A DNA stretch of 64,000 bases from Halorubrum ruber. GTDB lineage: Archaea > Halobacteriota > Halobacteria > Halobacteriales > Haloferacaceae. The stretch spans positions 1,922,001 to 1,986,000 of the forward strand of contig NZ_CP073695.1 of the NCBI RefSeq assembly GCF_018228765.1, written 5' to 3'. Both the position numbers and the translations under genes were made by a program. Within the stretch, counting starts at the first letter, position 1. Each line of letters starts with the position of its first letter. The notes beneath the pieces were generated by a model. That model was given only the letters and a program-made list of their open reading frames with translations, was not told the DNA's origin and made no database searches. This document shows, in pieces, positions 17,702 through 25,729 of this stretch.

Positions 17702-17761
17702 CGTGACGACCGCTACGATCGACGAGTACGACCGCGGCGGTCGACCGCGGCGGACCCAGCC

Positions 17762-18579
17762 ATGGCACCCGACCCACTGACCGAGGCCAGCAGGGCCGCG
17801 AACCTGGTCAAACACCAAGCGCTCAAGCGGCTGAACCGGCGACGGAGCGCCGGCGACGCCCCGGTTTCCCGGCTGGAGGCGCTCCTCGATCGCCACGGCG
17901 ACGGGCACTCGAAGGCGTTCGTTCACGTCGGGCTGCGCGACGTGAAGCGGGCGTTCGGCGGCGACCCCTACGCCCTGGTCCGGTCGACGCTCGACGAGCG
18001 ATTTCGAAGCGTGCTCGCCCCGGGGTTCACCGACTACTTCGAGACTTCGGGGGTGTACCACAAGCAGCACTCCCGGCCGAAGCACGGCACCTTCGGGAAG
18101 CTGTTCCTCCGGGACGCCGACTACCGGACCGACGACGCGATGAAGTCGATCCTCGTGCGGGGGCCGTACCGATTCGACGGCTGCCGCCACGCGGACAGCT
18201 ACGCCGAGGACGGCTGCTTCGCCCGCCTCGTCGAGGAGGACACGCTGATAATCGACATCGGGACGCCGTGGATCACCTGCTCGCACCTCCACTACTTCGA
18301 GAGCCGCATGGGTCTCGACTACGTCTCCGAGGAGACGTTCGAGGGCGTGATCTGTTCTGAGGGGACGGCTGCGAGCCGATCGAGCAGACCTGCGGGGTCC
18401 GGACGTCGCCGTTCTACTCGTGGAACAAGCCGAAGCTGACACGGGACCTAGAGCGCGACGGGGCGATCCACAGGTACGACCTGAACGGGTTACGACTCCT
18501 CTTTTTCACGCTCGGCGATCTGAAGTCGTCGCTCGTCCCGCGCCTCGAGGCGGACCCGGCGTACCTCGTGACGCTGTGA
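17762..18579 (+). CDS. AAC(3)-family N-acetyltransferase (apparent frameshift)
   Basis: An aminoglycoside-3-N-acetyltransferase-family protein of about 272 residues after restoring one base. Visible hallmarks are FVHVGLRDVKRAFGGDP at the N-terminus, TPWITCSHLHYFE, which carries the conserved His region, and after the break GCEPIEQTCGVRTSPFY. The break is at four G (18361-18364); five would keep the frame. The family acetylates amino groups of antibiotics, but position inside a glycan locus suggests an amino sugar as acceptor. That is inference only. Confidence 0.8.
18361..18364. other. Putative -1 frameshift in G4 run
   Basis: Four G where five are needed to keep the AAC(3)-like gene open; sequence on both sides fits the family. 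Confidence 0.8.
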
Positions 18580-18651
18580 CGACGCGGCGTGATTCCGTAA
18601 CGCGCAGTCGGGTGTCTCTCCGATACAGGGCCCTCGCGAAGCGTCACCCCG

Positions 18652-18669
18652 GTAGCCGACGGATAACAA
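18652..18669 (+). promoter_or_regulatory. Bipartite promoter element before the GT4 unit
   Basis: GTAG-N8-TAACAA. T at 18664 is 31 nt before the short ORF start at 18695. Confidence 0.7.
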
Positions 18670-18694
18670 ACCTCGCCGCCGGGGAGGCATCGGT

Positions 18695-18778
18695 ATGACC
18701 GACTACTCTCGGCCCGGACGGTCGAGTACAAGTTCGGACGATCCGGCCGACCGTCGCGAGCGGCGAGGGACGAAATGA
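18695..18778 (+). CDS. Short upstream ORF coupled to the GT4 gene
   Basis: A 27-codon ORF beginning MTDYSRPGRSS and ending ERRGTK, rich in Arg, Ser and Asp. Its TGA overlaps the ATG of the glycosyltransferase as ATGA (18775-18778). The ATG is 31 nt from the promoter T, so it would be the first codon of a leaderless mRNA. The product need not be functional; coupling of translation is the likely role. Confidence 0.5.
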   Translation: MTDYSRPGRSSTSSDDPADRRERRGTK

Positions 18779-20064
18779 GCGCCGTCGGCGAGGCAGACGG
18801 AGAGGCGAGCGCTGGGGGAGAGGGATCCGCCGGCGACGACTCGAATGAAGAAGCCGCCGCCGGACGGGGCGCCGAGGCGGCGAGCGTCGACGCGTCAACC
18901 GAGGTGCTCGTCGTCGGCCCCGCGGGGTATCGGACCGAGGGGACGGGGGGCATCGGTCGGTACATCGCCGAGCAGCGGCGGTACCTCGAAGACCGGGTCG
19001 ACCTCGACATCGTCGACACCGCTGTCCGCACCCCGGAGGGACCGGTCGGGTACCTCCGGGCCGCGGCGGTCGTCCTGCTCGGCTGGATCGGGTTCCTCGC
19101 CCGCCGGCGCCCCGACGTCGTTCACGTCCACACGTCCCACTCGCTGTCGTTCTACCTCTCGGCGCCGTACGTCCTGCTCGCGCGGTGGCTGTGGCGACGG
19201 CCCGTGATACTCCACGTCCACGGCTCGTCGTTCGACTCGTTCGTCGAGGACGCGTCGGCGCCGGCCGCGCGGTTTCAGGGCGCGGTGTTCGACGCCTGCG
19301 ACGCGGTCGTCGCCCTCTCGGAGGGGTGGCGAGACGTCCTCTCGGCGCGCGTCCCGCCAGAGCGCATCGTCGTCATCCCGAACGCGGTCGACCCGGACGA
19401 GTACGAGGTGGACCCGACCGCCGACCCGCCGCACCTCGTGTTCGTCTCCAACCACATCGAGCGGAAGGGGATCGTCGAGGTGACCGAGGCGATCAGTGAA
19501 CTCCGGGCCGACGGGGTCCGGTTCCGCGCGACGATCGCCGGCAGCGGGCCGCTCTCGGGGCATGCCGAGGCGGTCGCCGACGCGCACGACGGCGTCGAGT
19601 ACGTCGGCTTCGTCTCCGAGGAGCGGAAGCGCGAGCTCCTCGGCGAGGGGAGCGTCTACGTCCTCCCGACGAGCGCAGAGGGGCTCCCGATCGCCGTCTT
19701 GGAGGCGATGGCCGGGGGGAACGCGATCGTCTCGACCGACGTCGGCGGGATCCCCTCGATCGTCGACGAGGAGAACGGCGCCCTCGTCGCGCCCGGCGAC
19801 GTGCGGGCGCTGACCGACGCCCTCGAGGTCCTGCTCTCTGACTCGGACCGGACCGAGCGCATGGGGCGGGAGAGCCGCCGGCGGATCGAGGCGTCGTACG
19901 CGTGGCCCGACGTGGTCGACGAGCTGCTCGCGCTGTACGCGCGGGTCCTCGACGGCAATCGGGACGCGAACGCGGTCGACGGCGGCTCGGGGGCGACCGA
20001 GGTCGACGGCGACAGAGACGCTGACGCGGCCGCCGACACGCGAGCGCGGAATCCGGATCACTGA
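18775..20064 (+). CDS. GT4 family glycosyltransferase
   Basis: A 429-residue GT-B glycosyltransferase. After an Ala/Glu-rich acidic N-terminus (about 40 residues) come GTGGIGRYIAEQRRYL (acceptor domain start), HVHGSSFDSF, PNAVDPDEYEVD and the donor-site block SAEGLPIAVLEAMAGGNAIV with the retaining EX7E pattern. The C-terminus after about residue 395 is a low-complexity acidic tail. It probably adds a hexose to a membrane-linked glycan on the cytoplasmic side. Two hydrophobic stretches near residues 88-105 and 120-140 may anchor it to the membrane. Confidence 0.9.
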   Translation: MSAVGEADGEASAGGEGSAGDDSNEEAAAGRGAEAASVDASTEVLVVGPAGYRTEGTGGIGRYIAEQRRYLEDRVDLDIVDTAVRTPEGPVGYLRAAAVVLLGWIGFLARRRPDVVHVHTSHSLSFYLSAPYVLLARWLWRRPVILHVHGSSFDSFVEDASAPAARFQGAVFDACDAVVALSEGWRDVLSARVPPERIVVIPNAVDPDEYEVDPTADPPHLVFVSNHIERKGIVEVTEAISELRADGVRFRATIAGSGPLSGHAEAVADAHDGVEYVGFVSEERKRELLGEGSVYVLPTSAEGLPIAVLEAMAGGNAIVSTDVGGIPSIVDEENGALVAPGDVRALTDALEVLLSDSDRTERMGRESRRRIEASYAWPDVVDELLALYARVLDGNRDANAVDGGSGATEVDGDRDADAAADTRARNPDH

Positions 20065-20129
20065 CGCGCGCGCCGTCGGAGAGCGGAGCGAGCGTCGGAA
20101 ATCGGCGAGAAAGCCGTTCCTGTCGGGGG

Positions 20130-20147
20130 GTATGAGCCGTATAATAA
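20130..20147 (+). promoter_or_regulatory. Bipartite promoter element for the NUDIX gene
   Basis: GTAT-N8-TAATAA. T at 20142 is 33 nt before the ATG at 20175. Confidence 0.55.
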
Positions 20148-20174
20148 TCAACACGGCTCCTGTCGGTGGGAGGT

Positions 20175-20681
20175 ATGCGAGACCGCTCCTCCGACGGCTC
20201 CGTCCGGCGGGTACGCGATGAGCGAAGCGCTCCGTCGGCTCCGCCGAGCGTGCCGGAGACCGTGGCGGAGCGGCGAGAACTGAGGGTCGGCGCCAAGGCG
20301 TTCGTCACGGACCGCGACCGGGTGCTACTCGTCGAGGAGCGCCACGAGGACGGCTCGACGTTCTGGACGCTTCCCGGCGGCGGCGTCGAGCCCGGGGAGT
20401 CGTTCGCGGCGTGTCTCCGCCGCGAGCTCCGGGAGGAGATACGGTGTCCGGCGAGCGTCGGCGAGCGGGTCGGTCGCTGCGTCTACCGGCACACGAGCCG
20501 GCCCGCGACGACCGTCTACGCGATCTTCGAGGCGTCCCTCGGATCGGCGCCGGAGCCCAACCCGAGAGAGCGCGTCCTCGACCACGCCTGGCGGCCGCCG
20601 ACGGACCTCCCGCCGGCGACCCTCAACCCCGTCGAACGCTTCGTCGACCGGTCGATGACGGCCGCGGACGGAGACCGCTGA
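20175..20681 (+). CDS. NUDIX hydrolase
   Basis: A 168-residue Nudix-fold pyrophosphohydrolase. The Nudix box is complete: GGVEPGESFAACLRRELREE, with the metal-binding RELREE and the usual Gly and Glu spacing. The N-terminal 30 residues are low complexity. Substrates of such enzymes include NDP-sugars and modified nucleotides; in this locus an NDP-sugar is plausible but unproven. The next gene begins 20 bp downstream and is probably co-transcribed. Confidence 0.87.
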   Translation: MRDRSSDGSVRRVRDERSAPSAPPSVPETVAERRELRVGAKAFVTDRDRVLLVEERHEDGSTFWTLPGGGVEPGESFAACLRRELREEIRCPASVGERVGRCVYRHTSRPATTVYAIFEASLGSAPEPNPRERVLDHAWRPPTDLPPATLNPVERFVDRSMTAADGDR

Positions 20682-20700
20682 GCGGCCCATCGACCACACA

Positions 20701-21225
20701 ATGACAGAACACCGGGAAGACGGACTGAGTCAGGACGCGCTGTTCAGCCTCCTCAGCAACCCGCGGCGACGGTTCATCCTTCAGCACCTGAACGGCATCG
20801 AGGGGAGCGTCAAGCTCCAAGCGCTCGCCGGGGAGGTCGCGGCGTGGGAGAACGAGACGGATCCGGAGTCGCTGACGGACAAACAGCGGAAGCGGCTGTA
20901 CGTCTCGCTGTACCAGACGCACATTCCGAAGCTCGAGGAGGCCGGCATCGTCGAGTACGACCGCGACACGGGAGACATCAGGCTCACCGACCGGGGCAGC
21001 GACCTCAACCGGTACTTGGACAGGGACGCGACCGAGTCCGGCGGCGAGCGCCGCTGGGGACGGTACTACCTCGCCGTCGCGCTGGGCAGCGCCGCGGCGT
21101 ACGCGGCGGTCGCGGTCGTCGGCGGGGCGTCGGACCGGGCCGCGCTGGTCGTGATCGGCGTCGGGTGGCTCCTGATCGCCGGGCTCGCGGCGTTCCACTA
21201 CGCCGAGACGGAAGGAGAGATGTAG
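20701..21225 (+). CDS. DUF7344-type winged-helix protein with C-terminal membrane anchor
   Basis: A 174-residue regulator-like protein. The N-terminal winged helix (about 12-105) contains LFSLLSNPRRRFILQHL and QRKRLYVSLYQTHIPKLEEA, both hallmarks of this haloarchaeal family. Two hydrophobic helices at about 122-142 and 147-165 anchor it to the membrane. Two paralogues lie at 54198 and 54996 in this window. A membrane-bound DNA-binding protein in a surface-glycan locus suggests envelope sensing, which is inference. Confidence 0.82.
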   Translation: MTEHREDGLSQDALFSLLSNPRRRFILQHLNGIEGSVKLQALAGEVAAWENETDPESLTDKQRKRLYVSLYQTHIPKLEEAGIVEYDRDTGDIRLTDRGSDLNRYLDRDATESGGERRWGRYYLAVALGSAAAYAAVAVVGGASDRAALVVIGVGWLLIAGLAAFHYAETEGEM

Positions 21226-21283
21226 CCCCGGGAGGCGGGAGCGGGGGGTCGGCGCTTGGACGCGGACCCGGAGCGAGCCCCAG

Positions 21284-21853
21284 TCATTCGGACCGACGCG
21301 GTCGCCGCAACAGCCCCCAACCCGGTTTCCCGTCGAGGAACCACAGGGCGACGGTCCCGCAGAGCAGGAGCGCCTCGATCAGGAAGTACGACCGACCGGT
21401 CGCGCCGCCGAGGAGCGCCCGGCTGTCTAACAACAGCTGCCACGTCTTCGCGCCGAGCCCGGGCGCCGGCGCGGCGGGCGTCGAGTAGACCGGCCACAGG
21501 AACGCCGGGAGGACCGGGGGGCGACTGAACAGGGCGGCGAAGAGGAGGTCACCGAGGACGTGGCTCGCGTGCCCGACCGCGACCGCGACGCCGAACTCCG
21601 TGTACCCCTTCGACCGGAGGAAGAGCCCGAGTGCGACCGCGGCGGGAACGCCGACGAGCAGGGAGTGCGCAGCGCCGATCCCGTTGCTCAGCAGTCCGAA
21701 CTGCCAGGCGAGCGGCTTGTCGACGAGGTCGGGCAGCTGCGTGGCGACCGCGAGGACAATGACCCCGCGGTCGCTCGGCCGCTCGCCCAGTCCGAGCCGC
21801 AGGAACGCGGAGAAGGCGACGTACCCGACCGCGAGGTGACCCCACGGCCACAT
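21284..21853 (-). CDS. Membrane-bound metal-dependent hydrolase-like protein (YdjM/DUF457 type)
   Basis: A 189-residue membrane protein with about five hydrophobic helices. N-terminal WGHLAVGYV and the later GHASHVLGD and ATQLPDLVDKP carry the His/Asp residues typical of the YdjM-like putative metal-dependent hydrolases. The substrate is unknown for the family. The gene starts 3 bp after the stop of the DUF1616 protein and is in the same minus-strand operon. Confidence 0.78.
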   Translation of the reverse strand: MWPWGHLAVGYVAFSAFLRLGLGERPSDRGVIVLAVATQLPDLVDKPLAWQFGLLSNGIGAAHSLLVGVPAAVALGLFLRSKGYTEFGVAVAVGHASHVLGDLLFAALFSRPPVLPAFLWPVYSTPAAPAPGLGAKTWQLLLDSRALLGGATGRSYFLIEALLLCGTVALWFLDGKPGWGLLRRPRRSE

Positions 21854-21856
21854 CGG

Positions 21857-22813
21857 TCACGCACCGCCCGCGGGCCGGACGTCGACCCAGACGTACACGG
21901 TCCTGTACGCGGAGTCGGCCGTCGGGTTCTCCGGCGGTTCGCCCCGGTAGAGGTGGGTCACGAACCGGACGTTCTCGCCGACGAGCGTCGCGCGGAACGA
22001 CTGGGACTCGCGCCGGCTCTCGCCGTCCGCCAGCTCGAAGGATTGTTGATCGATCCCCCGCTCGTCCACGACGACCACGGAGCGGCCGTCCACCTCGACC
22101 CGCTGGAGCTCCGTGACGGCCGTGTACTCGACCGAGCGGCCCTCGTCGTTCGTCACCCCGACGGTGACCGTCGCGGACTCGCCCTCGGTCAGCGCGTCCG
22201 GGTACTCGTTCGCGACGAGCTCTCCGCCCTGCTCCGTCAGCAGGTGGAGGTCGGTCCTCGCCTCCCCGTCCGCGGGGACGGTCACCGCCGCGCCGAGCGT
22301 CGCGACCGCGAGGAGGGCGGCGACCGCGAGGAGGACGGTCGCGGCGGTCGAACCGTCGGAGAGCCAGCCGGCCGGCCCCGACGCGTCGCCGCCCGCTCCG
22401 ACCCCGCGCGACCGACCGCCGCTGTGCGGGGAGCGACGGGCGCGACGGACGACCGTCGCGCCGGCGACGAGGAGGACGTACGCCGAGACTGCCGCGACGA
22501 GCCCCCACCGGGTCAGCTCCCCAGCGACGAGGGAGACGAGGAGCGCCGCGAGTGGGAGCACCGCGAGGCTGCCGCCGAGCGAGAGCGCGAACCGCTCGGC
22601 GAGCGCGGCGAACGTCCACGGCCCCCGCTCGCGCTCGGCGTACGCGAACGCCGCCGTCACGTAGCCGGGCAGCACTAGCAGGAGCAGCGCAGCGAACGGG
22701 AGCCGGACGACGCTCGTCGTCCCGACCGCGACGACGACGATCGCGACCGCGACGAGGGCGCCGACCGCGAACAGGTCGCGGCTCGCCAGCAGCTCGTCGG
22801 CCGTCGAGCTCAT
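21857..22813 (-). CDS. DUF1616 membrane protein
   Basis: A 318-residue protein with four N-terminal helices (about 15-110), one more at about 160-180, and an extracellular beta-rich domain with YPDALTEGESATVTVGVTN and QSFRATLVGENVRFVTHLY. This is the DUF1616 layout, commonly found in haloarchaeal glycosylation and envelope loci, function unknown. The ATG at 22813 is contained in ATGA shared with a short upstream ORF. Confidence 0.85.
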   Translation of the reverse strand: MSSTADELLASRDLFAVGALVAVAIVVVAVGTTSVVRLPFAALLLLVLPGYVTAAFAYAERERGPWTFAALAERFALSLGGSLAVLPLAALLVSLVAGELTRWGLVAAVSAYVLLVAGATVVRRARRSPHSGGRSRGVGAGGDASGPAGWLSDGSTAATVLLAVAALLAVATLGAAVTVPADGEARTDLHLLTEQGGELVANEYPDALTEGESATVTVGVTNDEGRSVEYTAVTELQRVEVDGRSVVVVDERGIDQQSFELADGESRRESQSFRATLVGENVRFVTHLYRGEPPENPTADSAYRTVYVWVDVRPAGGA

Positions 22814-22896
22814 CGCACTCGACCGCGCCGACGGTCCGTCCGGAGTCTCGCGCCGACGCCGCGCGACGCGGTCGACCTGGGGTGCCGATTGCTCAT
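22810..22896 (-). CDS. Short Arg-rich upstream ORF coupled to DUF1616
   Basis: A 28-codon ORF (MSNRHPRSTASRG... ending RRRGRVR), about one third Arg. Its TGA overlaps the DUF1616 ATG (ATGA). The start is 35 nt from the promoter T at 22931. Confidence 0.5.
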   Translation of the reverse strand: MSNRHPRSTASRGVGARLRTDRRRGRVR

Positions 22897-22925
22897 CTTA
22901 CCGTCTCCTCCGCCGCGTCGGCGTA

Positions 22926-22943
22926 TCGTTATGCGGCGCCTAT
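22926..22943 (-). promoter_or_regulatory. Bipartite promoter element for the DUF1616 unit
   Basis: ATAG-N8-TAACGA on the minus strand; T at 22931. Confidence 0.6.
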
Positions 22944-22983
22944 CTCGGCCGTCCGCGGCGACCGACCGGCGGCCGCCGGCGCG

Positions 22984-22998
22984 GTAAGCCGACGTTAC
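22984..22998. promoter_or_regulatory. Palindrome GTAA-N7-TTAC
   Basis: Part of the perfect 7-bp inverted repeat GCGGTAA (22981-22987) / TTACCGC (22995-23001) between divergent units. Confidence 0.55.
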
Positions 22999-23117
22999 CG
23001 CCGGAGGGCGTTCGGATCGTCGGCCGCGAACCGGCCGAATTCGGGCGACCAGACCGCCGCGTTCGCCTCGGTAAACGATCTCCACGCCTTATGAGCGTCC
23101 GGCGGGAAGGGGGGCCG

Positions 23118-23420
23118 ATGGAGAACGAGCGGAACGAAGACGCCACCGACGACTGGGACCAGATCGGGTTCATCATCAGCTCCAAGTACCGGACCGCGGT
23201 GCTGGGCGAACTCGTCGACGGCCCGTCCATCCCCTCGTCGATCGCGTCCCGGACCGGGCTCCCGATCACGCACATCTCGCGGGCGCTGCGCTCGCTCCGG
23301 GAGCGCTCACTTGTCGAGCTGCTCGTCTCAAAGGAGAAGCGGAAGGGACGCATCTACGGCGTCACGGAGAAGGGGAAGCGCCTCTGGAACCGCATCGAGG
23401 TCGAGGGGCTGGCGGACTAG
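23118..23420 (+). CDS. Winged-helix transcriptional regulator
   Basis: A 100-residue protein with one winged helix. FIISSKYRTAVLGELVDG (helix 1), PSSIASRTGLPITHISRALR (recognition region) and KGRIYGVTEKGKRLW (wing) are clear. ATG 23118 is preferred because CCTTATGAG lies about 30 nt upstream; an in-frame ATG at 23091 would add nine residues. It is divergent from the DUF1616 unit across a palindrome and its stop overlaps the end of the large membrane gene by 4 bp. It could regulate the local genes. Confidence 0.8.
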   Translation: MENERNEDATDDWDQIGFIISSKYRTAVLGELVDGPSIPSSIASRTGLPITHISRALRSLRERSLVELLVSKEKRKGRIYGVTEKGKRLWNRIEVEGLAD

Positions 23421-25513
23421 CCCATCGGTCGCGCCGCTCGTTCCCCGTCGACCGCCGTCGCGAACTTTCCGTCGACGGCCGCTGCGGACGCGTTCGCGGG
23501 GGTGTCGACGAAGTAGATGGTGAGCTCGCCGTTGTCCCTGACCACTCCGACGTCGGGCTGTGCCGCCACGGCCTCGAAGCTCTCCTCTGGGTACCGCAGC
23601 CCCCGGTACGCGATCACCTCGCGCTGGCGGTCGGCCTCCGCGACCGCGAAGTAGTGGTCGCGCCTGACCGCCTCGTCGGCGCTGTTTGCGTAGTACGCCG
23701 GTAGCCCGTCGAGCATCCCCTGCGCCGGCACCGGCCCGCTCGACCGCGGTCTCGGCGTCACCGGCCCCTCCCACGGCGCCGACTCCGACCCGTACAGCGC
23801 GACCTCGTAGCGGTCGGAGGAGTGTCGCACGCCGCCGAACCACACCGGCGACCCCTCGGACTGGCTCGCGAACGTCCGCTCGTAGCCGTCCATCTCCCCC
23901 TCTGGGACGTGCGAGCCCGAGAGGTAGACGAACGGCGAGGGGAACACCGTGGCCAGCGACAGCGACAGCACCAACACGACCGCGACGACCGCGACGACCG
24001 ACCGGGCCTCCGGGAGGGCGGCGGCGATCCGGCTCCACGTCGACCGGGCCCCGGCCGACGCGGCGCCGACGTCCGTCAGGGGCGACTCGTCGGCCACAAG
24101 GTACCGGACGCCGACCGCTCCGAATATCGTGGCGAGCATCATGAGGAAGCCGACGTGCCGGAACAGGTACGTCGAGATGGAGCCCACGAAGTGGGCCGCG
24201 AGGAACGGGAGCAGGGCCACGAGGCCCGCGAAGAACAGCGCGGTGACGTCCCGCGTGGTGTCGGTCTCCCGCCGCATCGACCGGTGGTCGTCGAGCGGGC
24301 CGAGGAACCCGGAGATACGGCCCAACACGACGGCCGCTGCCAGAAGCGAGTAGACTGCTCCGACGCCGAACAGCTTGACGAACAGCTCCGGCAGGCTCGC
24401 GCCGATCGAGGAGGCGGACTGCCCCTGCTCCTCGACGCGGGGCGTCGCGCTCCCGTCGCCCCTAACGAACTCGCTCACCGACTGGATCATCGCTTCCGCG
24501 GTGCTGACGAACGCCCAGTCGTGGGTCGCGATCCAGACCGCGAACGTCACCGTCAGCAGCGCCGTCTGCGCCGTCAGAAGCCGGTACCCCGCGACCGAGT
24601 GGGCCGGGCGGAACCGTCGGAACGCGTGCTGCGCGACCGTCATCCCGCCGAGCAGGAACAGCACGTTCAACGCGATCTGGGGGTGGACCACCACCAGCGC
24701 GATCACGACCGGTGGCAGGAGGTACGTCGTGGGGACGGGCCGGGTCGACCCCGCGGTCACGCTGACGGTGTCGCCGAACCGCGCCGCGTTGCGGCCGGCC
24801 GCGCCGGCCCCGTCCGCGAGGCGCTCGACGGTTCGCTCCCGCCCGTCGCCGCCGATCAGGTGCGCGAAGACGAGGTAGAGCACGAACGGGGTGAACAGCA
24901 TGCCGATCGAGTACGTGTGGAAGTGGAGGTACGTACTCACGTTGTTGATCGGTAAGAGCAGGAACGCGGAGAACGCGCCGACCGCCAGGGCCCGCCGGTC
25001 CGGGACGAGGAACCAGACGCAGCACGCGACGCTCGCGAAGAACGACAGCGTGTACGTCCACATGACGAGCATCATGGCGCGGGTGATCTCCACGCCCGCG
25101 ACCTTCGTGAGGCTCGTCGCGATCAGGTGGCCGCCGGGGTAGAGCAGGTCGAGCGGATCGCCGCCGCCGCTGATCGTCCGTGCGAAGCCGAGGTGGACGA
25201 GCGAGTCCGCCCGGCCGTAGAAGTGGTAGCCGCGGATCAGCGGGAGCCCGGCGACCGTCGCGGCCCCGAGCCCCGCGAGCAGCACCGCGGGCGCGAGGTA
25301 CCGCTCGTCGGAGAGGCAGACGGCGATCGAGACGCCGCCCGCGACCGCGAGCGCCGCCCACGTCACCGCCGGCGTCGCCGCGTACACCGACACCTCGTAG
25401 CCCGTGGCTGGCGCCGCGCGGGCGGCGGCGATCCCCGACGCCAGCGCGAGGTAGCCGCCCGCGAGCGCGACCGGGGCGACTACCCCGCGGTCCGGTTTCG
25501 TCCGGGCTCTCAC
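23417..25513 (-). CDS. Large polytopic membrane protein (GT-C or polymerase-like candidate)
   Basis: A 698-residue protein with about 12-14 membrane helices spread over residues 15-530 and a C-terminal soluble domain of about 150 residues. Early in the protein RGYHFYGRADSLVHLGFAR puts an Asp in the first external loop, as in GT-C glycosyltransferases that use lipid-linked donors. No further family signature was recognised. In this locus it could be a GT-C enzyme or the glycan polymerase (Wzy role). Starts with GTG, overlapped as GTGA by a short upstream ORF. Confidence 0.72.
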   Translation of the reverse strand: MRARTKPDRGVVAPVALAGGYLALASGIAAARAAPATGYEVSVYAATPAVTWAALAVAGGVSIAVCLSDERYLAPAVLLAGLGAATVAGLPLIRGYHFYGRADSLVHLGFARTISGGGDPLDLLYPGGHLIATSLTKVAGVEITRAMMLVMWTYTLSFFASVACCVWFLVPDRRALAVGAFSAFLLLPINNVSTYLHFHTYSIGMLFTPFVLYLVFAHLIGGDGRERTVERLADGAGAAGRNAARFGDTVSVTAGSTRPVPTTYLLPPVVIALVVVHPQIALNVLFLLGGMTVAQHAFRRFRPAHSVAGYRLLTAQTALLTVTFAVWIATHDWAFVSTAEAMIQSVSEFVRGDGSATPRVEEQGQSASSIGASLPELFVKLFGVGAVYSLLAAAVVLGRISGFLGPLDDHRSMRRETDTTRDVTALFFAGLVALLPFLAAHFVGSISTYLFRHVGFLMMLATIFGAVGVRYLVADESPLTDVGAASAGARSTWSRIAAALPEARSVVAVVAVVLVLSLSLATVFPSPFVYLSGSHVPEGEMDGYERTFASQSEGSPVWFGGVRHSSDRYEVALYGSESAPWEGPVTPRPRSSGPVPAQGMLDGLPAYYANSADEAVRRDHYFAVAEADRQREVIAYRGLRYPEESFEAVAAQPDVGVVRDNGELTIYFVDTPANASAAAVDGKFATAVDGERAARPMG

Positions 25514-25593
25514 GCCGTATCACGTCGGTTCCGTTCCCGCGGGTCGCGGGTCCCCTGCCGGCCCCCGCGCCCGGCGGACTGGTGAACGAACAC
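25510..25593 (-). CDS. Short Arg-rich upstream ORF coupled to the membrane protein
   Basis: A 27-codon ORF starting GTG (FVHQSAGRGGRQ... ending ERNRRDTA). Its TGA overlaps the downstream GTG as GTGA. The start is 33 nt from the promoter T at 25626. Confidence 0.5.
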   Translation of the reverse strand: MFVHQSAGRGGRQGTRDPRERNRRDTA

Positions 25594-25607
25594 TACCCCG
25601 AACGACC

Positions 25608-25641
25608 CCGGTAGCGACTTTTGTTATACATCGGCTACCGG
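25608..25641. promoter_or_regulatory. 8-bp inverted repeat around the minus promoter, CCGGTAGC-N18-GCTACCGG
   Basis: Perfect arms at 25608-25615 and 25634-25641. They flank the TATAACAAAAG box of the minus-strand membrane gene and lie about 45 bp before the plus-strand promoter. This could be a shared operator for the divergent units. Confidence 0.6.
25621..25638 (-). promoter_or_regulatory. Bipartite promoter element for the membrane-protein unit
   Basis: GTAG-N8-TAACAA on the minus strand; T at 25626, 33 nt from the short ORF start. Confidence 0.7.
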
Positions 25642-25685
25642 GTTCGGGGGCGTGCACGTCCCGGGTCCCGCCGCCCGGCGGCGAG

Positions 25686-25703
25686 GTAAGCGATCCATTA
25701 CAA
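25686..25703 (+). promoter_or_regulatory. Bipartite promoter element for the DUF354 gene
   Basis: GTAA-N8-TTACAA. T at 25698 is exactly 32 nt before the ATG at 25730. Confidence 0.7.
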
Positions 25704-25729
25704 TCGGCCGGTCGGCCGGAGACGACCCC

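Larger units (their letters stand above)
17357..17761. other. Divergent intergenic region, about 400 bp
   Basis: No supported gene. It carries a near-duplicate of CGACCGATCGAGGCG about 20 bp apart (17511-17547), the palindrome GTAA-N7-TTAC at 17663-17677, and the promoter element of the acetyltransferase gene. Confidence 0.55.

Noticed and set aside
23091-23117. Earlier ATG for the winged-helix regulator
   Set aside because: It would place the start only 19 nt after the nearest TATA-like sequence, and the extra residues are not part of the domain. Kept as an alternative only.
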